Shown here piece after piece: positions 27,415 through 39,100 of a DNA stretch of 64,000 nucleotides; position 1 is the first letter of the stretch; every line of letters starts with the position of its first letter. A program made the translations under genes and the position numbers. The notes under the pieces were generated by a model that saw only the letters and a program-made list of their open reading frames with translations, was not told where the DNA came from and did not search any database. The DNA comes from Actinostola sp. cb2023 (taxonomy: Eukaryota; Cnidaria; Anthozoa; Actiniaria; Actinostolidae). The stretch is taken from contig JAUJYZ010001569.1 in NCBI GenBank assembly GCA_033675265.1, forward strand, positions 372,001 to 436,000. Reading direction: 5' to 3'.

Positions 27415-28437
27415 CTTGATCGTTTGATCAGAAACCACTTTGACAGCAACGGCAGAGCAAGCAATCACGTAATATTTGGTATTTTGAAGCGTTGTCTGGT
27501 GTAAAAAAAACGCCCACAAACAAGGAATAAAACAGTGATGTCATTGGAAATGCATTGACTAGAACGTACATGGGTCGAGTAGTTCCTGACACATTCGGCA
27601 ATCCAACTGGAACTTCTATTCAACGAGCTTGATATTAAAACCAACCGCCTTTCAGTGTTTTCAGTTAGCTTAGTTCTGATGGAACAAAGGGTTCCTCATT
27701 CTACTATTCAGCAAGCTTAAACATGACTTTTTTCTCTAATTGTGCTTTACCAGATTTTAATATCACTTTTTTACCACTTCAACCAATGTCCGTCAAATTT
27801 AAAATGACGACCGCTGACATTGTGATAGAGCAGACGTGTTTCGCGAAATACCCGAAAAAACTCAATCAAACTATTGTGTCGCGGGCGCACACTATACGAC
27901 TCGACTACGACTCGACAATCACTCGACTATCACTCGACACCGTTGTGGCGCGGTACGTATACAACTCAGTTTTGAATGGGACCAAACATGGGAATTACGC
28001 ATGTGTTTTATAATATGCATTAGGCTAATATAGGTGCTAAATTCATCATGAGATTGGTTAGTTATTTTTAGTGAAAGATTACGCACACGAATCGTAACGT
28101 CTACAATTCTGGTCCTAACTTCTGCGATTGCTCTAAAATCGGGGAGTAGAAGACGATAAGCGAGTAACATTCAAAGAACGCACGGCAGGTCACAAAGCCG
28201 TAACATGTTTTACCCCTAAAAGGTACCAACTCTAAAGTGACAAAAGCTACAACTGTCATTCCGGCTGTCATTATCTTATCTCGGGTATCTTATTTACTGA
28301 CAAACACCCTAAAAGGTACCGACTTAGTCTCTTGTGGTCCTTTTAGATTTGTGACACCCTAAGAGGTACCAAATCACGGATCTGGACTCCTAAAAGGTAC
28401 GACGGGCATCCCAACCACTTTATATATGGGAGCCTCC
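27415..28437. other. Spacer between genes B and C
   Basis: Upstream of the gene C start codon, so its promoter is expected here, but no core element was recognised. The frames at 27723-28013 (plus) and 27919-28170 (minus) have no domain support. A loose motif, CTAAAAGGTACC, recurs four times between 28210 and 28400. Confidence 0.4.
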
Positions 28438-28464
28438 CCCCCCCCCCCCCCCCCCCCCCCCCCC
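28438..28464. repeat. Poly-C run of about 27
   Basis: An uninterrupted C tract. The length is likely to be unreliable in any assembly. Confidence 0.95.
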
Positions 28465-28708
28465 GCGGTTTGGTAACCGCTGTCATGTGACGTTCTGACG
28501 TAATTTTTGTCTGAATATGACGCAGCGCTTCAAGAATTTAAAGTTTTATTAATTTGTGAACAACAAGAAGAGTAAACGATCCCACGACATTCTTAACCAA
28601 CAATCAGATGATAATGAACACTGATAGGATACCATGATGTACTAATCAGTTCCAAAACTGTTTTATTATGCAATCGCTAATGTCATTACAAAGTCTTGAA
28701 TTTATAGT

Positions 28709-28714
28709 TTTATT
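28709..28714 (-). terminator. Candidate polyadenylation signal of gene B
   Basis: AATAAA on the minus strand about 46 bases past the final stop (28762-28760) of the gene B proline-rich exon. Confidence 0.5.
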
Positions 28715-28759
28715 AACGTACGTTCAATATTCACACTTGTATACAGTGCATATTTGACG

Positions 28760-31700
28760 TTACGAAGAAGAAGGAGAGGGTGCTGGTGGAAGTGGAGGTG
28801 GTTTGTTAGGGTCAGGACAACCCACTGGAGGACAAGGTGGTGATACGTGAGGTTAGGATGAAGAAGGAGGAGGAGGAGGAGGAGGAGGAGGAGGGGGGTG
28901 GAAAAGAGCGTGGTAGAGAGGGAGGAGGTTGAACAGGAGGTTGAGGTGGTTTGCTAGGTTCAGGACAACCTACTGGAGGACAAGGTGGTGATATTTGAGG
29001 GTAGGATGAAGGAGGAGGAGGGGGTGGAGGAGAGGGTGGTAGAGAGGGAGGAGGTTGAACAGGAGGTTGAGGTGGTTTATTAGGTTCAGGACAACCTACT
29101 GGAGGACAAGGTGGTGATACTTGAGGGTAGATGATGAAGAAGGAGGAGGAGGGGGTGGAGGAGAGGGTGGTAGAGAGGGAGGAGGTTGAACAGGAGGTTG
29201 AGGTGGTTGGATAATGTCAGGACACCCTACTGGGGGACATGGAGGAGAAACGTTGGGGTACCCATTCATCGAGGGTGGCTGAGATGGCTTGCTTGATGAA
29301 ACTGGTTCTGGAACGTTTGGTGCATTTGGTTCACAACCCCCTGGGGGACAAGGGGGCGATACGTTGGGGTACCCATTCGCAGAGGATGGTTGAGATGGCT
29401 TGCTTTGTGAAACTGGTTCTGGAACGTTTGGTGCATTTGGTTCACAACCCCCTGGGGGACAAGGGGGTGATACATTAGATGCAGCGTTCTTTTCTGGTAA
29501 TTTAGACAGTGGAGCTTGTGCCTGTCCGTTGGGTGGACATCCCTCAGGGGGACAGGGAGCCGTTACGTTGGGATAAGGTGCAGCGTTTTGCTCTGGTAAT
29601 TTAGTCAGTGGTGCTGGTGCTGGTGGACATCCCTCAATGGGACATGGAGGCGATACGTTTGGGTAGGGGGATGCTTGAGGTTGTTGGGGTGCTGGATTAT
29701 TGGTCTCATATGGCATTGGGTATGGTGGAACTGTTGGTTCTACTGGGATGACAGGTTTACTGGGTACAATAGGTAATGGACACCCACCAGGGACTTGGGT
29801 CTGACATGGATCAATGGATGTCGTCGGTGGAGAAGGAGTAATTGTTGATGGAACTGGACATGGTGTTATGCTAACATATGTATTACACACTTTAACAAGA
29901 TATAAATGAACGCATGGTGTAACGCCCACTGGATAACAGGTTGATGTTGGTGTACATGTCGAGGTCGTCGAAGAGCAGATTTCAGAAGACGGTGAAACAG
30001 CTGTCGACGATGTGACAGGTTGTGATGAACTTGTAAGTTGTATTGAAGATTGCAGAGCTGGAGTGGATGACGTGATTTGCGACAACGACGACGACGACGA
30101 CAACGACGACGATAAAGATGATGATTTTTCTTGACAAGAAACAATGACAATTATTATTCATGTGTTTACGTATATAGCCATTATAGTGGACTAAATGCCA
30201 TTAACAATAAGTACACTTGAATTTATCACATCTTACCTGGGCAAACTTTCGTGGCAACACGTTTAAGGCTTTCTACCAGATAATTGAGTTTACTCAGAGT
30301 GAATACTCTGGCCCTGTCTCCAGCTATAAGGTCCAGATTGACAAAGTCATTGTGGTCAGGATTCTCTTCAAGTGCAACAGAAAAACAATATAACGTTTTG
30401 TGTACGCAGGATATCTACAGGACGAGACAGTAACTTTCTCCAATCCACAATTTTGTCTGGCTCTCTTGGACCTGAATGATAAAACAAAAGTTTGAAATAC
30501 CATTAGTGTACAATTTATTCCATGGATGGATTCGATTTGCTTCCCATTAACTTTCCGAGGAGGGGAAGTGCTAGTGCGTTCGGCCGCTTTTTAGTGTTTG
30601 GCTGGCTGCTAACTACTGCCCCCACCCCTAACCCCAACGTCATATGAGTTCTGTACGGCCCTGCTACAACACTCCCTAACTAGTTATCTAACACTTCCCA
30701 CCTAATACTTTTCCATCAGTAAAACACAACCACCACCTTGGGAACGTCTTGTCTTGCACCAGCAGCAGAATGAAACACGTGGTCGGCCACGCCCTGCAGT
30801 GCCAAATCAAGGCGTGACCAGCCGTTATCAAATGTCAATGCCGCGATCTGTTGCCTGGTTTTATCTCTCACGGCGAGTTCTTCAAACATGAAGAATGTCG
30901 AGATGGTGGTACTGTACTTGAGAATAGCAACATGAGTTCCTTTGGGTGAGATGTTGAGTTGATTCACCAGATCAAGTGCTCTGTGTTTCATGAGTGTAAA
31001 CCCAATCGGTGAGATGGAGTGTGATGCATCAAACACCAGTAACAGGTCCATGACTTGGTTGCATCCATCCTCTAGTGTTAATCATGAAAGAAAAACAGAT
31101 AGATGAACAAAGAATGGTATAGTGATGTCATGGTAAAGGTTCTTACGTACAAAGTATTCATGTCAGTAGTTCCACATTCAACACCAACCCAAAAGAAACA
31201 ATCAAATAAAACTAGAAGCTTTGTTTTTTTTAACTGGTCGGCGATTTGTAGTGTCTGCCATTATCCATCTGAACATTGTGTAGCTCTCTCGACTCTCGAA
31301 TATGATATTCATGCAACTAAATTCCACTCTGCAGTAAGTTGCTTTCCGCTTCCCCCCAAAACATGTTGAGAACCTTAGGAATTCAGGGTTTTAGAAATTA
31401 CTTTTTTTTTCATTACGTGCTCTTGACCTGTGTTAAGTGTTAGCAAGACTTCTCTTGGAGTTAGTTCTATGGTTGATTGATTTCTATAGCTCCACCCACT
31501 ACCCGTATTCAATTCCGCCCCCAATCAATACAAATCAAGATATTTACCGTCAGGGCTGTCTTGTTGGGTTGTCAGACTTGCTGTCAATGGACTAGCTTGT
31601 AGAACTGTACCGCCACCAGTCAGTGGTTTGTAGACCTGTTGCCTTTTCGATACATGTTCCAATGAATGTTGTCCTTGATGCAGTAAGACGTGAAATAAAA

Positions 31701-32291
31701 AGATATATCAGCACTTTGAATGAATAACAACAATAAAGACACAAAGAAAAATGCGTATTTCACAATAGATTTTAGATTATATATTTATATATAAAGGTTA
31801 TTATTATTATATTATTAAAAACGCTCAATGAAATCACAATAATGCGGTCACTCATTCACTCATCCATTCACTCACTACTGATTTCAAGGTGATATTAAAT
31901 CAAATGCAGAAAGACATAGTGATACAAAACATATTTTGAATCATTGTAGAGCACAGTCATTCCATGTATTAAATAATCTCCGCAACTATTTAACTATACT
32001 TTGCTACAGGTGTCTGCTTGGGTTTCACTGGACAGTCGGTGTTGTATGTGTTATGGTTGATTTATCCATGAATCAAGGCAAGTATCATGAATTGAGATAC
32101 ATTATAATACATTGTGTTATGTCTTTACAGCTTTTCTTTGGTGTTTGTTTTGTCTTTGACCTTTTTATGTTGTGTCTACATGTCGTAATGATACAATCCA
32201 ACCCACCTTGTTTGACGGCCAATGAACTAGTAGTCGTCGTCCAAAGTATTAACACAACCACCGAAAGAAAGCTAATGGAACTACAGTACAT
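28760..32291 (-). CDS. Gene B: secreted VWA plus Pro/Ser/Cys-rich protein, with frameshifts
   Basis: Same five-exon plan as C and D. 32291-32207: signal peptide (MYCSSISFLSVVVLILWTTT). 31673-31548: 42-codon linker with LTGGGTVLQ. 31071-30702 and 30471-30237: VWA halves (MIDAS DASHS, WSRLDLAL, ending KVCP). 30129 to about 28760: Ser-rich, then Pro-rich, with SPPCPPGGCEPN-type repeats and polyproline. The two VWA exons measure 370 and 235 bp, each one base over a multiple of three; compared with paralogs, the extra base lies in homopolymers at 30721-30724 and 30381-30385. A further one-base loss near 29131, and a stop (28855-28853) inside the last Pro-rich repeats, break the C-terminal part. 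The gene is therefore either decaying or mis-assembled. AATAAA follows at 28714. Confidence 0.65.
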
Positions 32292-33860
32292 GTTTGGTGG
32301 ATTTGTACACTCCAAACTCCCGTGTTTTCTACTTCTCAATCGATGTGATGTAAACAGATTACGTAATAGCTCAGTGACAGAATTCAAAGGCTCATTTTGA
32401 TTTGTCGCCGTTTTGACCACGGCACGCCTTGTTTTACGAACAAACTTAAAAATGAGATCATCGTAACAACAACCACTCAGTAGCGACCTTTTTGTCTCTC
32501 AGTTTATTTAATTAACACCAAAATCTATCTAAGAACACTCGAGTAACCGCACGGTCTTGTCCAGTACTGTAAATTCTGTGTAAATTCTGTGTAATTTTCC
32601 TGTAAATTATGTGAAAATGTCCTAAGCCATATCAATTTCATTTACACAAAAATTACATAGAATTTACACAGAATTTACACTGGACGGCAACGCCGTGCGT
32701 TTTTTTAAAAACAGTTTTTACCAAAACAAATTATTAATCGGCGAAATATATAGAGAATAATATACACGGCGCGCGCCGGGAGATATTAAATTTATCTTCG
32801 AGTGCTCAACTAGATACTGATTTAGTTTGAATATGTACTGTAGTTTATATAATAAAACTAGACGCTCTACTAGCGTGAAGTCGGGCTTCTAAATGAAATG
32901 TAGCCTATTTGAACTAAATATAGATATCTTATAGTGCGATTAAAACAGTGTTTGGTTGCTCGTTGTGTGACTCGATCGAGCTCGGTAGAACATGCTTTCC
33001 TTGCAATTTCAGTACTGCGATTTCACCTCAGCGAATCATGAATGACAATGACATAGTTTATTTGGTACCATTAATATATCCATATAAATACCGTATACAT
33101 AAACTAGACATCGCAGAGTGATTAAACAATGTTTGGATGAAGTGTAAATATGGGTTTACCTCGACGGCTCGGTCGGCTGAAAACCTCACAACAGTTTTCT
33201 TCACTGCGTGTATCAACTCACTTCGATTCGTTCTAAGTTCTGAAGATCTCTAAACCCTTTGCAGTACTAGTAATGGATTGATAAATCCATATATCTATGA
33301 ATTACTGTAGTTATTTTGAAAACAAGACGACATAAACTTCCTCCAACAAGGTTTGTGAATTCAGACTCGATGTCTCGTATTGATAAATCATGTTGTTAGA
33401 GGCCTTCGGTGATTATCTTAGCGGCCGGCACAGGGCGCATGCGCTGTAGAACCCAGTTTGCGATTTGAGGTCAACGACAAAAAACGGATCTCATTTTTAG
33501 AGTCAGAGCTTCCACAGGAAGCCCGACTAAGAAGTTAAGTTATGTTTTAAGTCATGACAGGTTTAAAGTGTGTAGTTCTACTGTGTATTTACCTGTTTCC
33601 AAAATAAATCGATGAGAAATAAGTTTTTAAAAGTTGGTGTACCTATAATTGGTGTCGGCAGTGTAGTTATTCTCGTGGATTTGAGGGGGGAGGAGAAGGG
33701 ATAACCAATAGGAAGCGGTCGAGAGAGAGAGCCGGAGAGAGAGTAGACCTGATAATCTCCGGTGCGTAAGCCCTTTAGAACACTCGCTATTCTGGAGTTG
33801 TGCGAAAAACTGGTAGCTAGTGTGTATCGCAGGGAATTATGGGAACGCAAGTTTGAATAG
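32292..33860. other. Spacer between genes A and B
   Basis: Includes a small inverted repeat (32568-32684) built on GTAAATTCTGTGTAAATTCT and its complement. Otherwise AT-rich with no supported exon. The promoter of gene B should lie at the left edge (just above 32291); no core motif was recognised. Confidence 0.4.
32568..32684. repeat. Small imperfect inverted repeat
   Basis: GTAAATTCTGTGTAAATT at the left is mirrored by AATTTACACAGAATTTACAC at the right, with an AT-rich loop. Confidence 0.6.
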
Positions 33861-33861
33861 T

Positions 33862-33986
33862 GGCCAGGGTCCGGTTAGCGCTAACCCAGGGTTAAATATG
33901 GCTAACCAAGGGTAAAATCTTAAGAATTTTAATTCTTAAAAGCCTAGGTTAGTGAATTTAACCCCGGGTTAGCCTTAACCAGGCTT
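33862..33986. mobile_element. Short MITE-like palindrome
   Basis: GGTTAGCGCTAACCCAGGGT near the left and CCCCGGGTTAGCCTTAACC near the right form imperfect inverted ends around a central AAGAATTTTAATTCTT palindrome. About 120 bp, non-coding. Confidence 0.55.
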
Positions 33987-34675
33987 ATACTTGATCAAAC
34001 TCATTAATAATTCATGAGTACAAAACAGAAGCAGATCACTTCGGTGAAGGAGGTTTGATATGTGATCTTTGCTTTGAATTTCTCCAAGAATTATTTGCTT
34101 AATGGATAGAGAAGTGAAACATGAGAAAGAGAGTTCTTCCTTTCAAAACACCTCGAAGTCGGCTTAAAAAAACCTCGGCTGCGAATCGTTTTTTTTTTTT
34201 TAAACCCACTTCTCAGTATTTTATAATGGGAAGAACTCTTCCTCGTGTTCGATACGTAAAACACCATACAATAAACCCAGAGTCGATAATCATGCACGCA
34301 GTTTTATTTCCATCACTTGAATACTAACATCAGAATTGTCAGTCTTTAATTGTTGTTCATTTACACCAACGAGAAACTGATTGAACACAAGAGAAAACTT
34401 TATACAAGCGAAGCTCTCAGTTTACTATAGCTGAAGAAGGCTGCAATATTGTACATCAAATTCAACTGATTCAACTCTACAGCCGGTACTGACCAGTTTA
34501 TTAATCTAAATCAAATCAAATCAAATCAAAAGACTTTATTTTCTGAGGGTGACACTAAACAGTCTCAGACTGATAAACTTAAAGTTATTAAAGTTATTAC
34601 CATTTAAGACTATTGACCATGGTTTCCTGGTATTTACCAGTAATTCATCAATATAAAAGATTCCTGGAATCAACC

Positions 34676-34967
34676 TATATATACAGCTATTTCGAAAAAG
34701 GTTGGTGAAGGTTTTGCTGCATGCTGCATCCCAAGCCCGAAATGCACTATGGGCGATGTGAATGGAATCAGCGAAAGGTCACAACAATGTGAACTCTGGG
34801 AATTTCCCCAAACTTTTGTCTTCGCAAGCTGGCATATTTTCTTCTGTATGTGCATGCTGACATTACTTATATATGATCCGCAATACATTTCGGGCTTGGT
34901 ATGCAAGTGCAACATGCAAGATGCAAGAAAACCTTCACCAACCTTTTTTGAAATAGCTGTATACATT
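34676..34967. mobile_element. Palindromic MITE
   Basis: ATACAGCTATTTCGAAAAAG at the left is mirrored by TTTTTTGAAATAGCTGTATA at the right. The arms also share GGTTGGTGAAGGTTTT and the CCAAGCCCGAAATG region as complements. Total about 290 bp. Confidence 0.75.
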
Positions 34968-35342
34968 GTTTTTGCAATGAGTTGCTTGACGTCCGTCCAT
35001 CATCATTTGACGTGGATAGTTGATGACGGACTTGAATAAGAGGGGGTTTTGTCTGAAAGAAAACCAGAAATTTGTCCATCAATGAAGTACCTTTTATAAG
35101 ATACTATTAACTGGTCGTTATTTCTTCCATGTTTAGAGACTGATGTGAGAGCTTTGTTGACAAATACACTCACGCGCTATCCAGATTTGTTGTTAACTTC
35201 TTCGTCGGTAGCTAGGAGTTTAACGATCTCCGTGCGTTATTTACAAATAAGGAGTCATCACGTGATTGGAAAGAGCCAATAGAAACCTTGGATGTGGACG
35301 ACTATTAATAATTCCACAAATAGAACTACATAACTGTTATAC

Positions 35343-35961
35343 CTGGGCAAGCTTTTCGCTCAATCGACTCCACAACACTTGCCAGTTGGTCAAAGCCGGA
35401 CTTAAACACGTGATCACTGCCAGGGTCCGTCGCTATCACTTTAAGCTGTCCAATGTCAGCTCTATCTCCAATTCCCAAACAGAATATACTGACTTTCTCG
35501 TCTCTTATAGCCTTCGAAGGGTTGGTTGTGTCATCTTCAGATTGACCGTCTGTCATGACAATCAAAATACGATGGACATTGGCTCTTGATCCAGCGTCGA
35601 ACAGGTTTTCCTTGGTGGCAGCCAAGCCACGTCCTAGCATAATGCCTCCTTTTAGCATCACAATGTCGTCAATGGCTTTGTATAAACTTGATTTATCGTA
35701 GTACTGATTAAATCCAAAGCTGAGAGAGGGTTGGTTTGCAAACTGCATAACGCCAACGTGCGAACCAGACTGTGATACGTCAAAGTGCGCGACCATTTTC
35801 TTGATGAAGTCTTTACAGAGTTTGAAGTTGTTCTTCCCCGAGTTTTCAATCGAGCTCGAGCCATCAATGAGAAACCCAAGGTCTACCGTGGTTTTACAAG
35901 GCACTATTGCTTTAGATGTTGCTGAAACAAACAGTTAAAGTTATCATTATTGTTAATAATA

Positions 35962-36041
<80 letters not shown>

Positions 36042-36065
36042 GTAGTAATAATAATAATAATAATT

Positions 36066-36117
<52 letters not shown>

Positions 36118-39100
36118 TAATAATAATATAAATAATAATAATAATAATAATAAATAAATTATTTACGCAATATGAAAAAGGCCAAGATTTTCCTTGAACA
36201 CAAACACGTCACGCTGAGTAAAGTTTTTTGTTCTAGACGAGCAGAGAAAAATAGAGGATATAAAAACACATCAGTGGACTTACGTGGAGTCAGGAGCTGA
36301 ACTAATTCACTCGCATCTACAAAACCAAAAACAAATTCATATCAATAGACAGGCAAGGGTAAATCGTCGTATGAGCGCGCGTTGGTCAACCAATGTTGCA
36401 GAGGTGGACACACGCTGCAACAGAATGCAGACGGATTGAAAACGAAGTGAAATCACGGTTCCTGTTCGTGTCGTTTCACGATGAAATCGACAGTTTGCAC
36501 GGCTGAAAGGGTTCCGTAGTCCAGGCGGCACACCCCACCCTGAATTACAGTGTATGCCCCCCCGATAATGAAGTAATCACTGGTCCATTCACATATTTCT
36601 TAATTTCACTGATGCAGATATTCAGTTTTTTTACAATAATTAACAAAGTCAAAAAACATCCAAAAACAAGGATAAAGTTTGAAAGAAAAACCGTTTCAAG
36701 CGCGCGGTGGATCCGTACGCGAGCGATTCGTCATTCTATGTGTCTGTACCCTTATTGACAACGGCTGAGAGCCAATCAAATTGCGAGATTACGCTCAGTT
36801 ATTGTACCTGAACAAGCTTTGTCTTTGATGCTTGTAGCGACTGTAGCGAGATCATTAAAACCTGCAACAAAGACGTGTACAGGAGAGGGAGTGGACACCA
36901 TCGTGTAAAGTTGCTCTAAATCATACTCGAGCCCAATCCCAAGACCGTAGATCAAAGTACCATCGTTCTTCAAAGCAGTTGATGGAGTATCGACATCGTC
37001 AGCCGATTGGCCGTCAGTCATTACAATAAGGACGTGAGGGACCTGGGAACGACCAGTTTCAGCAAAAACCGCGTTCTTTACTCTCTTTAGTCCTTCGCCA
37101 GTGTAAGTGTTTTGTTGTCCTGGATACCGTACTTGATCGATAGCCTTCTCAATAGAAGCGATGTCAAAGTGCTCTATTAGCGTGAATGCCACGTTAGCTT
37201 CACCACTGAAGATTGCCAAACCGACATGGGTTCTGTCTTCGGCGACCTCGAAACTTCTTACGATGGTTTTAATAAAGTTCAAGCATCGTTGAAAATTCCC
37301 TTCTCCATATCGCTCAATTGAAGCTGATCCATCCAGAAGGAACACCAGGTCGACTACGGTTTTACATGGCGTAGGTCCTGCGGTATTAGCAACACTGAGT
37401 CAGTAATTACAATATCAAAGACCTGTCATAGACCTGCATTATGAAAACGTTGTTGAAACGTTTTAAGTGGCACAAAAACGAGTTTCCTATGTATATCGCT
37501 GCCAGTATTTACCTGCAGTGACGTCGCGTGGGTGTATATCGCTGTCAATTTGTTTCTCCTGTAGTGATGTCACATTGGTGTATATCACTGTAAATATTCT
37601 CCTGTAGTGACGCCACGTGGGTGTATATCGCTGTTTTCACCTGTAGTGACGTCACGTTGGTGTATATCGCCGACGTCACGTGTGTGTATATCGCCATCAA
37701 TATTCACCTGTAGTGACGTCACGTGTGTGTATATCACTGTAAATATTAACCTGTTGTGACGTCATGTGGGTGTATATCACTGTAAATATTCACATGTAGT
37801 GACGTCATGTGGGTGTATATCACTGTCAGTATTCACCTGTGGTGACGTCACGTGGGTGTATATCGCTGTCAATATTCACCTGTAGTGACGTCATGTGGGT
37901 GTATATCACTGTCAGTATTCACATGTGGTGACGTCACGTGGGTGTATATCACTGTCAGTATTTACCTGTGACAATGAGATCGACTTTGTCGACCAAAGGA
38001 TTTCCATAGGATAGTTTCAGACTACACCCATAAGTACCAGTATCAGATAGCATGACATTGGATATCACTAGATGTGCACTCGAGTCTTTACTTATTCGTT
38101 CGCGTAGCGTTGCTGGACAAGTCGATGACACGCTCCACTTCCAGTTATTATTCTTATCCTCTGAAGCCAATTCCACGCTGGTGTTGTTGGCATACAGGTC
38201 CCAAGTAGGCGAATAACGTGCAAATGCTACGTTTCTGTCTCCACTAACAGTGTATTCCCACTGTAGATTCACGGCTGTACCGACAACAGCTGTGACCTTC
38301 CTTGGTGGGAGTTTAGTGAACTTGACCTCTACAATGATGTACAAAACCGATGAGTTAGAAACTAAATAAATTACTTTCTGAGCCACTAGTTTTGTACAAG
38401 TACTTTGGGGCCCTAATATCGCATGTATAACAATGACACTTACCTATAGAAGGAGTTGCTTCTGTGGAAATATTAAAAGAAATTCAAGTTTAAGAACAGC
38501 ATATGCTTAACATTATCCTTTTTATATATAATAATTGGTATATTACGCGCGCTTTGATTGGTCGAGGGTCGCGTGTGTTATTAGAGTACAGACGCTCAGA
38601 TGACGTCACAAAATCACCCAATTCTTAAAATACGCACGGCAAAATGGAATCTATTTGTTAAATAGCGTATTCTATAAGCAAGTCAGGATTAACATTCCAC
38701 AGGTAACAACTTCATGTAGGAACACACAAAACTATCCCTAGCTGAATCACCAGACTAGACACACCGTATGGAAAGTTTGTTCTCATTTCATCTATGCATA
38801 TATGACGCACAACCTTACGTCACAAGACCCAGTCCCTGTCGACTCGCCTACCACGTGTTCGTCTAACTCCACTTACCTTTAACGACTATCTGTACTTTAG
38901 ATATAACGGGAAACCCTGATACCATGATTAAACTACAGCCATAGTCACCACTATCAGCGGTCGTAGCCTTAGAGATGACCAATCACTTACCTTTAACGAC
39001 TATCTGTACTTTAGATATAACGGGAACACCTGATACCATGATTAAACTACAGCCATAGTCACCACTATCAGCGGTCGTAGCCTTAGAGATGACCAATCAC

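Noticed and set aside
32085..32420. 111-codon minus-strand frame taken as a whole gene
   Set aside because: Only the part from the ATG at 32291 to the donor at 32207 behaves like an exon (signal peptide, phase 1); the rest is flank and intron.
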